From Amoeboaphelidium protococcarum (lineage: Eukaryota > Aphelidiomycota > Aphelidea): 64,000 nucleotides of DNA. The position numbers were made by a program, and so were the translations under genes. Of this stretch, positions 11,392 to 23,808 are shown piece by piece. The notes below the pieces were generated by a model. The model ran no database searches. It saw only the letters and a list, made by a program, of their open reading frames with translations, and was not told the DNA's origin. Position 1 is the stretch's first letter; the number at the start of each line of letters is the position of its first letter. The stretch is from NCBI GenBank assembly GCA_023515745.1, contig JALECJ010000020.1, forward strand, positions 1 through 64,000, in the 5' to 3' direction.

Positions 11392-12366
11392 ATGAAGTCG
11401 GTTTTGGTTCTCGCATTTATTGTCATCGGCGCCATCGCGATTACTGTGCCTCAGTTTCCATTAATTTTTAAAAGCAGTGGTGCTAAAGAGAAGTAGGATC
11501 AGCTATGGGAAAGAATAGTTGCAAACAGAAACTCTGCTGAATTTTTTGGGCCTCTGAAGCTGCTGACACTGTTCTTTGAGAGAATGGGCGTGTCGTTTGA
11601 TCATGAGAAGGATACTCTGCCAACATTTCGCGACAAATTGATTCATACGTAGGGCGTTGTGGCAAAGATCAGATGGGAGCCTGTCGCGTCTTAGTACAAC
11701 TATACTGGTCTATTCGCTTCCGGTGCTCAGTATGGATTGCTTCGTTTCTCATCTGGTACTAAGCCGTCACAATCATCCATTTTACCTGCCGCTGCTGTGA
11801 AGCTGTTTCGCGACAATATTAAATCAGCCAACTTTATGGCGATGTTTACTCTGGATGGTTAAGAGAGTTTGAACTTTTTCAAGAACAATTTCACCAGTCA
11901 TGTACCTATTCCGAAGAGTGCTGCTCTGAAGCTGCTAGTGGCCAAATTTAAACAAGGCTCTAATCTAGCTAGATGTTTAGGCTTGAGTGATCTTGCCACA
12001 TTTGATCAGAAAGGTGAGAGAGTAGATGAGCCAATGTTTCCGTTTGAAGTCAGTCTGGTCCCGTCCAAGGAAGTCGCTGAAGTGGCAGAACGCGTTGAAT
12101 CGGCTCTCAATGAAGTAAATTGGAAGGACTAGTTTACCTCGCAGTCCAATGACTAGATGTCTCCTAACCGTATTTTGTACCACGTTTATGCGCGTGATTC
12201 TCCTAAAGAGGAGTTTAATGCCCATATTGCCAACATTGTCCTGACTTCATACTTCACCACATCCGAATTTGGTGATAAAAAGCTATTCTTTCAACATTAG
12301 CGATTTGAGGAGGATATGGATTTGCGTGGTGATTATTGGGGTGATTCTGGGTGCAGTCAGACTTGA
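11392..12366 (+). CDS. Secreted protein, tandem copy 2 (paralogue of 10039-11013)
   Basis: A single exon of 325 codons, the same length as copy 1, aligning to it without gaps. The signal peptide (MKSVLVLAFIVIGAIAI) and the blocks TVPQFPLIF, VVAKIRWEPVASQYNYTGLF and KLFRDNIKSANFMAMF are shared. Differences are mostly conservative, so both copies look functional. The product is a secreted protein, perhaps with a catalase-like fold; its substrate is unknown. The start-to-start offset is 1353 bp, consistent with a tandem duplication that included the promoter. Confidence 0.85.
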
Positions 12367-12501
12367 AAACAATATTGTCAGAACCACTTTGAAATAGTAA
12401 TAATATCAGTAATAAGGAATACGATCCAGTATTATGATAATATACACTTTTCTACTAATGTATTTAATACACAAATCATTCAATTGAACCAACATTCATA
12501 A

Positions 12502-13227
12502 TCACTCAAGCCGATGCAGAGGACAGAACTATTTACGAATCCACCACTGAGAGAGGCAATGTCGATGATAAATGCAACCACAATCTAGCAATGAAACCAT
12601 ACAATCAGGTTCATAATCCTCAAAGCATATCTTGCACTCTTTACCGACTTAAATCTCCGGCACAACTACCACGTCATACCGCCCACCAACTTTGTAGTTG
12701 GGATCATTCACAGCACTTATGGCTTCGCGTAAATCTACAGATTAATGGGCACCGCCTGTTGAGTCCAAAAGACATTGATTTATATGACTCTCTCGCTCTT
12801 TGGCACTTTATCCACTAGCAAAAAGATCTATGCCACAAACAGGACATAAGTCTTCATTATCGCCATTTTTATTAGCCTCCAGCTGTTGTTTCTAATTCAA
12901 TTTTCGAACTTTACTACCCGACTGCGACGGTCTTGCACTACTATTTTGGTGAGAGGCATTTACGATCAAACTTTGAGATAACTATTATTATTATTATTAT
13001 TATTATGCGGAAGCAGAAGACTACTTATTCTGTTTAAAAAATTAATTTAGACTTCGTTATCGTTTAACACCAGTCATCTTGTGATGGTCCAATGAAGATG
13101 AATTCGAAATCTCTTACTGCACAGATGGGGATGAGGACGACAAGGCACGTTTACTTCTAGTGGAGCGCGCCGGTGGAGAGTCAAGATCTATCACAGGTAT
13201 AATGTCATTATTCCTTTTCTGCGGCAT
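12502..13227 (-). CDS. RING-finger protein with UBZ-like zinc finger (probable E3 ubiquitin ligase)
   Basis: A single 241-residue exon. The N-terminal ~110 residues are Ser/Gln-rich and include a run of eight Gln (residues 75-82) written as TAG plus seven TAA. A Rad18/UBZ-type finger follows: LCPVCGIDLF...HINQCLL (C-x2-C, then H-x3-C), which usually binds ubiquitin. The C-terminus is a RING-H2-like finger: CKICFEDY, then CGCIYHRHCLSQWW and FCPLH; the last pair is C-x2-H rather than C-x2-C. This layout suggests an E3 ligase that reads ubiquitin, perhaps in DNA damage, but the substrate is unknown. It is convergent with the tandem paralogue, and an AACGCGTC box lies 104 bp upstream. Confidence 0.8.
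12982..13005 (-). repeat. In-frame (TAA)7TAG microsatellite encoding polyglutamine
   Basis: Seven TTA units plus CTA on the top strand read as TAA x7 and TAG on the coding strand, in frame with the RING gene (codons 75-82). In the standard code this would be eight stops in a row. Confidence 0.9.
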
Positions 13228-13414
13228 AACGTAAAGTATATCCAAATTGTGTATTCTTAAAATTGACAATCAAATAGTACGAATTTGAATCAAACTAACA
13301 ACGAAGGTTAGAGATGAAAAATCAGAGAAAAACGCGTCACATCAAATACAAGTCAAACAGAATTGAAGATGTAAAAGGACAAAATTAAATTTAAATCGCT
13401 GTTTTAGAAGCTGA

Positions 13415-14380
13415 TCATTCCTGGTCATCTTCACTGTCGTCAGAATCGTACTCATCCGAGTCTTCATCGCCACTAATCTCCTGGTTCTCTGCGTCAAGAC
13501 GTTCCATGAGAGCGGCAAGTTCCATGTCCTCATTCTCGCTCACCACGCGCGGCTTCATCTTCACGACGCACTTTCCCTTGAACTTGTTCGTGATCGTCGT
13601 GTCAATTTCAGCGATCGCGCGTTCCAACAAGCTGATTCCATGCACTTTATCCATGGTGTTGCAGAAAAGAACGAAAAGTGGAGGGGCAACCAGCTTGATC
13701 TTGATGTCAACCTTCTCCCTTTGCTCAGTGTTCTCGCTCCCTGCTTCTTGACTGATGTTCTGACCAGCCTTCAGTGCTTCTTTAATGCCAACGACACCAT
13801 CGTAACTAAAGCAGGTGACTTCGATATCAGCACGAATCTTCACAACTTGAGGCGCCATTTTCTTTTAAATAGCACTCATAATCTCCTTCTTTAACAGGAC
13901 ATCCTCGGAAGTATTCAAATCAAAGATACCTTCAAAAACGGCCTCTTGATCATGCATCGCCAGTTTAAACGCATCATAAGCATGACCATACTTCTTGTAC
14001 AGAGGCCATCCAACTTTAGTGTAAATATCCTCCAAATTCAAATGATTCTTCTCTGCAATATAGCGAAGAGTACTATGAACGGCGCGACTCTTCTAATACT
14101 TCTCCTCACACTTCAACACCTCCTCTGGACTGACACGTCGTTTACTCAGATCAATGTAGCCCTTCTCCTTGTCCACACGCATCACCACTACCACTTCGTT
14201 CCTACCAACTCTAATCAGCTTCTGCACGGATCTGATACGTCTTCTGGACAATTCGGATAACAATATCATACCCTCAATATTATTGTACTCTAAAAGATTG
14301 ACATACGCGCCCATCTCTGCAATCTATTTCACCTGAACCATAACCAGATCATCAACCTCTGGAAATTTCTACTCATACAT
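13415..14380 (-). CDS. EIF2S1: Translation initiation factor eIF2 alpha subunit
   Basis: A single exon, 321 residues, close to the human length. The S1 domain carries [20 protein letters not shown] followed by ELSRRRIRS, so the regulatory serine (Ser51 in yeast and human) is present within LLSELSRRR. The middle contains [18 protein letters not shown], the C-terminal domain KIRADIEV, and the tail is strongly acidic. The product is the regulatory subunit of the eIF2 GTPase that brings initiator tRNA to the ribosome. Phosphorylation at the serine by GCN2-type kinases would lower translation. The start at 14380 ([17 protein letters not shown]) aligns with the family N-terminus. Confidence 0.96.
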
Positions 14381-15129
14381 TCTGCATTACAGCTTTGCAG
14401 AAAATGCAGCAGCCGGAGCAGCGGTTGTTTATTATACTGATTATGCAGCGTTCTCTGCCATCTTGGATTTATTTATTTAGGTATTAAATGTCCTCAACTG
14501 ATGGAGATCAAGACTATAATTGAATGAAAAGAAAATGAAAAATTTGTCTAAGAGAAAGAGCCTTTTCAGATACGGCAAAAGGTACTGCGTTCTTAGTTCT
14601 ATCTTCAGGAACTTTTACCTAATTTCATCTATCAGCTTAAAGTCTATTAAGTAAAATACATTGAGAAATATTCAAGCAAATGTCTAGTCTACTAAGTCAT
14701 AAAAACCATATTGATACTGCGCCATTGGGGAGTGAGAATGCCCTTAGCCATGCATTTTCTCAGGACCGACTAGAATCGATCAAAAAAGCGATCGGACGCG
14801 TAATCGGCAAGAACAACAACAAAGGGTGGGTGAGAGAGCGAGAGAAAACGGCGACGTTTTGTCAAACAATCCACACCCACACACTTTCTCGGGACAACTC
14901 GCACGCTTTCTTTCTGTTTCGTGTGTGTGTGTGTGACCCGTCTGCTTCCCATTGTGTGCCAGCATTGTCATTCATTATTGCTATTATTATCTGATAGGCT
15001 GTGATAAAGCGCACATCACTGGACACCAATTGGCCGCCTCGCATACTATATACAATTGTGTTTATCGATAAAAGTGAAATCTGATAGTGTCTAAATCCGT
15101 GTACAAAGAATAGTGGGACGAGCGACAAG
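14381..15129. promoter_or_regulatory. Divergent intergenic region eIF2-alpha / DYRK
   Basis: 749 bases between two divergent genes. It holds a GACGCGT element (14795-14801), a CA/GT-rich stretch (about 14868-14936) and several short chance open frames. No recognisable protein is encoded, so I read it as 5' leaders and promoters. Confidence 0.5.
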
Positions 15130-18052
<2,923 letters not shown>

Positions 18053-18404
18053 GCTGTAAATGTTAAGGCTGATAAATTTGGAATTGTTGTTTATGAGTGA
18101 GAGAATGTGGTATAAATTATGATGTTTTGTCTAATATTTTTAATTTGTTTATCATTGTCTTGGTGTTGTTAATCCCGCAAGGAGATGAATAATCAAGGAG
18201 AGCAATCGGGGATGATTGCGAAACCGTTTCAACGTGATGAATCTTCTAAGTAACGAATCATTGGTCAGAATTCACACAAAAGATAACCAAATGCTGTCAA
18301 CATCATGTCATCTTTCTTTTCTCTTCTCTTCTCATCGGACTATATCTCTCTTATAGAACCTCTATTTATAATTAAATTTACTATCGCTTGATATTCGATT
18401 TAAA
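18053..18404. other. Spacer upstream of the first Sho1-like gene
   Basis: 352 bases, AT-rich, with a CTTTTCTCTTCTCTTCTC pyrimidine tract near 18318-18335. Nothing coding is seen; it probably holds the DYRK 3' end and the next promoter. Confidence 0.4.
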
Positions 18405-18987
18405 ATGGCAAGATAGCAAATTCACTCTACTGATCTGGGAACAATCTTGTTTGGCGTCGCTTTGTTTTTGGCCGGCTGGGTTCTGCTGATCGTTGGTAGT
18501 GCTGCCAAGGACTTTGGTGGAAGAAACGGCTTTATCCTTTTCCTTGATGCTGCAATCATTTTGGTTCTGCTTGCAACCTTTTTCACTGGTAAGATGTGTC
18601 CAATCGCTTTACTTCATCATGTACTTATAATCCCACTTGTTATGTGTAGGTTACTTTCATCGCGTCAGAATTGCTCTGGTTGGATTACTGGTCATCGTCA
18701 CGTACTATGACTTGGAAACTTACACAAGCTTCAACCAGTATGGTGACAACTATGACAAGGTTATGTATGCTGGTGGAATCATCAAGTTGATTGCTGATTT
18801 CTGGCTGATCATTTTTGTTGGAACCATCTGGGCCGCTGATCCTTACGGTTACGGTAACTCTACCAGAGTTGGTAACAACAAGACATTGGGTGGACCTGGT
18901 ACTCATACCTAGAACCTGGGAAGCGGTGCTGGAAACTTGGCAGGCAACAGAAACTTGAGCAGTGACACGTATGGTACCCAGGTATGA
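18405..18987 (+). CDS. Four-helix membrane protein resembling the Sho1 transmembrane region, copy A
   Basis: Exons 18405-18588 and 18650-18987 (61-nt intron ending TGTAG) encode 173 residues. Four hydrophobic helices are visible: LGTILFGVALFLAGWVLLIV, GFILFLDAAIILVLLATFF, RVRIALVGLLVIVTYYDL and MYAGGIIKLIADFWLIIFVG. The order, with the R-x-R-I-A-L-V-G turn and the late aromatic W...F-x-G helix, resembles the membrane part of fungal Sho1 osmosensors. Sho1's C-terminal SH3 domain is missing; the tail is short, Gly/Asn/Thr-rich and cytoplasmic or lumenal. Next door lies a paralogue. It may be a Sho1-like scaffold, but signalling cannot be inferred without the SH3. Confidence 0.75.
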
Positions 18988-19361
18988 AATGTATCTGCTC
19001 ATAATTGAAATATTTTATGAAATACTGATTTGAAATTTAAGTTTAATGGTTTTATCCTTAACGGTATCGATGATCTTATTTCATAGTTTCAACTCTTTTT
19101 TGTTGAATGAGATCAGATAGACATTGTCCGACAAGTGACGATGAGTGACGGTTTCAAAAAGATGCGCGCTCATCGGAGAGTGAAACAGAGCGATGTCCTG
19201 CATCTGCATCGTTAGCAACGGGCCATCCCAACGCCACCGTTCTCATAAAAATAGACACTGATTGTCGTTTCATACCCACCTGGCATCCCTCTTTTCTCCA
19301 TATCAATTATCATAGTATATAGCAAAAAGTGCAACTAAACTAATTAGAAACAATATCAGAA
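18988..19361. other. Spacer between the Sho1-like pair
   Basis: 374 bases with no gene. It contains GATGCGCGCTCATCG near 19162-19176, a loose match to the recurring ACGCG/GCGC element, and otherwise AT-rich DNA. Confidence 0.35.
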
Positions 19362-19868
19362 ATGCCTCTGTCCGATTTCAAGACTCCTTTCAACCTGGTA
19401 GCCAGTAGCTTTTATATGATAGGCTGGATTCTGTAGGTCATTGGTTACGGTTTGGCTAATGTTGGTGGTGCCACTGGGTTTATTCTGTTCTTGTCGGTGT
19501 TGATCTAGATCATGTGGGTGGGTTTCACTGCTTAATATGGATCCATTGCTCAGTATCGTTTGCTGCTGCTGAGCTTGCTGATCATCGTCACCACTTATGA
19601 CATCAGTGCATCTGGAATGGCCGGTTTTGCTGCCCCAAATGTTGGTGGTTTTCAAGTTAACTTTGGTATTCTTCCAACTGCTTTTAATATGGTTGGAGCT
19701 GGTGGTATCATCAAGTCTATTGTTAACTTTGTCTTGATCTTTGTCTGGGGCTCTGAGCCTGGCTCTGTTATTGCAGAGGCTGCAAATGGTGTTTTACCAG
19801 AAGGTGTCAAGGTTGCTAAGCGTCCACAACAGGAGATGACTGCAGCCACTGCTGAGACCAAGGTATGA
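19362..19868 (+). CDS. Four-helix membrane protein resembling the Sho1 transmembrane region, copy B
   Basis: A single exon of 168 residues, paralogous to copy A just upstream. Helices: LVASSFYMIGWILQVIGYGL, GFILFLSVLIQIMWVGFTA, RLLLLSLLIIVTTYDI and GAGGIIKSIVNFVLIFVWG. Shared marks are the GFILFL helix, the TYYDL/TTYDI end of helix 3, and AGGIIK before helix 4. The tail is charged and short (KRPQQEMTAATAETKV). Again no SH3 domain. It lacks the intron found in copy A, so the duplication is not recent, or the intron was gained or lost. Probably a plasma-membrane protein; partners are unknown. Confidence 0.75.
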
Positions 19869-20485
19869 GGTACGATAATGAATAGTTGAGAGTAATATGG
19901 CGAGTAATTTATGCAAAATCTTGATCATTATATTTCCTTTGCACTTGAAACAACACTTTAGACAGTGACAGTCAATCAAGTCTCTTCTTATCTACATTGA
20001 TACGCAAACACCAGTGAAAATAGACATAGGACGTAAGTCGAACATACATTTTCTCATTAAGCAATGTACTTGGCACAAATCTCCTTGGTCTTTATTGAAA
20101 GAAGGAAATTATTCAACTCGACTACTTTCACTGTGTTGACGCGTCTGTCTCGCGTCTACAGCAATCAATATAAAAGGTAAACTCCTGCCACATTAACAAG
20201 ATCCAAGCTTGTATTTCAATTCAAAAAAATGAGATCTCAGATATAGTTATGCTGATCCATCGTTTCAAAATATGAATATGACGCCATTTGATCTGATTCA
20301 AATCCATTATCAACTGTAAATGACGTCACCTTCAGTATGTCATCATCATCATCATCAACTCGTATGAATCTGCCCCTGTATGTGCCTCACCTCGACTTCT
20401 TCCTCTTCTAGAATATATAACGATGAAATTTTTGACTACTGCATTTTTGCTACTCTTACAGTAATAGCTTCTATTAATTAACGCA
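19869..20485. promoter_or_regulatory. Intergenic region upstream of the NTF2-like gene
   Basis: 617 bases. A TTGACGCGTC element (20136-20145) and a CTCGCGTC (about 20149) lie 340 bp upstream of the next start. An ATC/CAT microsatellite sits at about 20339-20356. No convincing coding sequence is seen. Confidence 0.5.
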
Positions 20486-20986
20486 ATGTCTGCCAATACT
20501 AAAGAGCTAATCACCAATGTGTTCAGAATGTACACTACCAGGTCTCACGACGAGTAGAAATAGCTGCTACAAAAGTACTTTGCTCCTAATGTCACTTTCG
20601 AAGATCCTTTGATGCGTGTCCATGGTCATAAGAATTATAGAGTCTAGTTCCATTCTCTGATCAAGCTATTCAGTGATGTCAAGATTGATTATGATGTCTC
20701 CAAGTACCAAACAGTCAATCCATCCTCTACTAGGCCGGATGCTATAGACTTGATCATCCCTAATCAGTAGCACTACGTCTTTAAGAAGGATGGCTTCATC
20801 TCTAGGCGTCTCTTCCCTGACAAGGTTGACTTGGACACTGTGACAACTATCACGGTGGTTGATGGCAAGATTGTATCCCACCGTGATGTGTGGATCGGTA
20901 ATAAAGAATCCACTATCCACTAGAAGTACACTAAGCCGCTGTTGGGACAAGTGGTTAGCGTTACATTGAGACTTATCGGATGGTGA
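20486..20986 (+). CDS. NTF2-like (SnoaL-fold) domain protein
   Basis: A single exon of 166 residues. The pattern is that of a one-domain NTF2-like protein: an N-terminal helix (ELITNVFRMYTTRSHDEQKQ), then the landmark YFAPNVTFEDPLMRVHGHKN, in which V-x-F-x-D-P-x-x-x-x-x-G is typical, and later strands TITVVDGKIVSHRDVWIGN. Members act as small-molecule binding or isomerase-like domains, and many are uncharacterised, so I assign no reaction. There is no signal peptide. It converges with HIBADH, 80 bases away. Confidence 0.75.
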
Positions 20987-21066
20987 GGTAGTACAGTTGT
21001 AAATGCTCAAAGTAAAGAATTGAATGTTTAATAAATTCAGTACTGTTAAAGCTAACTCTTAATCAA

Positions 21067-22105
21067 TCAATGTTCATTTAGCCATTTATACACAACACTA
21101 AAGTCCTTGTTTTAATTATCATCTACTGCAGCTGCCAGACGATAAACTTCACGCGTGATAGCACCAAGTGGAAGTGGTGACTTGACCTTTTCAGCACTCT
21201 CCAGAGCCAACTTGATATCTTTTTGCATGAGCTACATTCCGAATCCAGGCTTGTATTGATTCGATGACGGAGCCACGTCGAGGACATTTGGGTGCGGATT
21301 ATACTTTGTCAAAGACCAAGATTGACCACTGGATACATTCATTATCTGACTGAGGACTGTTGCATCTATGCCCAAGCGTGTACCCAAAGTTAAAGTCTCA
21401 CTTGTGGCCAACATTCCTATGGCGAGCATGAGATTGTTGCACAGCTTGGCAGCCTGGCCATTCCCGGCTGCTCCACACTGAAAAAAGTTTTAGCCCATAG
21501 GCTGCAGAACCTATTTAACCTTTTCAAATGCCGTCACATCCTCAGTCCCCACCATGAAAGTTAAAGTGCCATTTTTAGCTCCACCTTGTCCGCCTACATA
21601 ACGTTTCCGCATTATAAATGGTGGTTTTGATCCTTCAACTTCATTGTCACAACTTACCGCTAACAGGAGCATCAACTGCAATGTGTCCAAGGCTTTGCAA
21701 GGCCTCGCTGCACTCTCTACTTGTCAATGGATCGATAGTACTGCAATCTATTATAATTTTTGGTGGTCGTTGCGTAGATCCTTGAGCTTTAAGACCCGCC
21801 AGCAGAGAATCTTTCCCAATGAGCCACACGGATTTAACAATCTAAGGCGATGGAAGCATAGTAATTACTGCATCACTCTACTAGACAACTTCTGCAGGAG
21901 ATTTGGCCACCTTTATGGCTTACTTGAACTCTTTCGCTTGCTCCTAGAATAGACGCAGATTGTCAGAGTTGTTCTCAAGCACAGTGAAGCTGTTACCACC
22001 ACCATTCGGGTCATACAACTTTTGCACAATGTTCCTACCCATTGGATTGCCCATCGCACCTAGACCGATAAATCCATACTTTATAGGCAAAGCTTTAGTT
22101 GCCAT
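21067..22105 (-). CDS. HIBADH: 3-hydroxyisobutyrate dehydrogenase
   Basis: Exons 22105-21658 and 21593-21067 (64-nt intron ending TGTAG) encode 324 residues. The N-terminal Rossmann motif is GFIGLGAMGNPM, substrate-binding loop DAPVSGGQGGAKNGTLTFMV, and the catalytic lysine is in GNGQAAKLCNNLM. The C-terminus ends NKDFSVVYKWLNEH, matching the family. The enzyme oxidises 3-hydroxyisobutyrate to methylmalonate semialdehyde with NAD+ in valine breakdown, normally in mitochondria. A short, weak N-terminus (MATKALPIKY) gives only faint support for mitochondrial import. Confidence 0.95.
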
Positions 22106-22227
22106 TTAGCTGTACAAAACTCTTGCTGATATCATAACTCTATGATGTTATTAACTATGCTTATACAGTGAGAACTTGACTAATAAACAAAGTAACTGGA
22201 AACAGAGCTCTCTGACACGCTGAATAG

Positions 22228-22243
22228 TTGACGCGACGCGAAA
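22228..22243. promoter_or_regulatory. Double ACGCG element upstream of HIBADH
   Basis: TTGACGCGACGCGAAA lies 123 bp upstream of the HIBADH start, the densest copy of the recurring element in the window. Function is inferred from recurrence only. Confidence 0.45.
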
Positions 22244-22401
22244 CTTTGCGCAAGTGTCCTCTCACTCAAGATGCTTAGAGGAGATGACAGAGCCGGTTGG
22301 AAGTAAGTAAGATGTGAAATAAAATAATACTCATAAAAAAATAAAACTATATAAGTAGCAATGTATTAATCTTGACTCATTAATTAATTAAGTAAGTAAT
22401 C

Positions 22402-23493
22402 TCATTCTCCCTTCTTCTTGGAAGCACCTGCAGATGCCGCCTTCTTCCCACCAAAATAAGTCTCAATGAAAAACTGAATGAACAGGATCAAGTAAGAGTT
22501 GATGACCAGCAAAGCAAACACTCCTGAGACTAGATCTCCGTAACAGCCAGCTCTATCTTCATAGACGTATCCACCCAAGACCAGGGGATTGTTTGGCATC
22601 AGACCACGTCCCAGCGTCTCCCAAGTCGGAGATAGGAAGTACTGAATGGCATCGACAGGAATCAGATTGAACGCGAACTAGTTCAAGTAGTTCAAATTGT
22701 TCTTCAAGATCACCGGGTATCTATGATTGATTCCAACCCAAAGACAGTAATTGATAACGACAACATCAATCACAAACTGAACAATCTGCATCGTGGTCAA
22801 GTGACGCTTCCACCAGATGACTTTACGCGGCTGATTCGGAGGAGGTGGAATACTGGTAATCGCATAGTAGTAATACATGATTACGTGCACAAACAGATTG
22901 ATGGTGATCGGCACCCATTGCAATGCGGTGCGGCCTTGGAGCTGAGTAAAGCACAGCAACATGGTCATGGCGTGATGGAACCAGTGCAAGAAAGGCACGC
23001 GCTTACCCTTCAAGATCATGAATATGGTATCGATAAACTCGTAATACTTGAATAGGTAATTGACAAAGTAGAACAGCTGAATACGCTTATCATCTTCAAA
23101 GCTATCGTGGTGACAGAAGGCCCACATGAGTCCATGATTGATGGCTCGAGGCACCAGATTCTCCAAAATCAACCCAAGCAGTAATAAGGAGCCAGCCGAT
23201 AAGATTACATTATGAGCCAGGAAGAGAGTATTCAGCACGGTGTATCGCTCGCCATCTTTAGACGCAGGGGCTTTCACAGCTTTTCCATTTACAGTCGCTG
23301 TAGATGGCTTGCCATTATTGGATACAAATTTTGGCAGAGTGAACACCATAGTCACGTACAATACCAGCATTGCCACGACAAAGCGTAGATCCTGAAATAC
23401 AGATCCATGCAGTGAGAAATTGAACTGGGACGCGTCCAAACCAAGCAGCTGCTCCACAGGCTAAACAGTCAATTTATAAAGAATTTCAACCAT
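22402..23493 (-). CDS. ELO-family very-long-chain fatty acid elongase
   Basis: A single exon of 363 residues. The N-terminus MVEILYKLTV leads into several membrane helices. The elongase signature is present: KGKRVPFLHWFHHAMTMLL holds the catalytic H-x-x-H-H box, followed by a long YYYYAI stretch (HVIMYYYYAITS). The enzyme condenses malonyl-CoA with acyl-CoA in the ER. The protein ends in KKKGE, a K-K-x-x-type ER retrieval signal. The start at 23493 was chosen because it extends the frame upstream of the helices to a good Met. Length fits fungal-type ELOs. Confidence 0.95.
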
Positions 23494-23808
23494 TGCGATC
23501 TTTCTTGAATTGATTAGATATTTTAAATAAGAAAAGGGGATGGATAATCACACTACTCTACTCTAGAGAATCAGCAACGAGATGATTCCGACATGCGCAG
23601 GAGCTGGTCGCATTCGACGGAGAGCCTGATCTGACCCCTTGCACTACAACTCCGCCTGCGCCATTCGCGTCGCGATCAACGGGCGTTGCTTCAACTGAAG
23701 CATCTAGAGCATGAGCGGTTTGTTCCCTTTTTATTGTTTCAGTCAAAATTGGAAATTTCATCGTCTTTAGTTAAAACCATAATTACTGGCGTCGCTTTAA
23801 CTTAAGGA
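23494..23808. promoter_or_regulatory. Divergent promoter ELO / STN1
   Basis: 315 bases between divergent starts. It carries TTCGCGTCGCGATC (about 23664-23677) and GGCGTCGC (about 23788), variants of the recurring element. A minus-strand open stretch (23761 to 23490) exists but looks like chance. Confidence 0.45.

Noticed and set aside
14680-14994. Plus-strand 104-codon frame between eIF2-alpha and DYRK
   Set aside because: It includes a GT/CA-rich tract and an ACGCG box in a divergent promoter and has no recognisable protein features.
23490-23761. Minus-strand open frame of about 90 codons between ELO and STN1
   Set aside because: It fills the divergent promoter, carries the recurring GCGTCGCG motif, has low-complexity composition and overlaps the ELO start; chance frames are common when only TGA stops.
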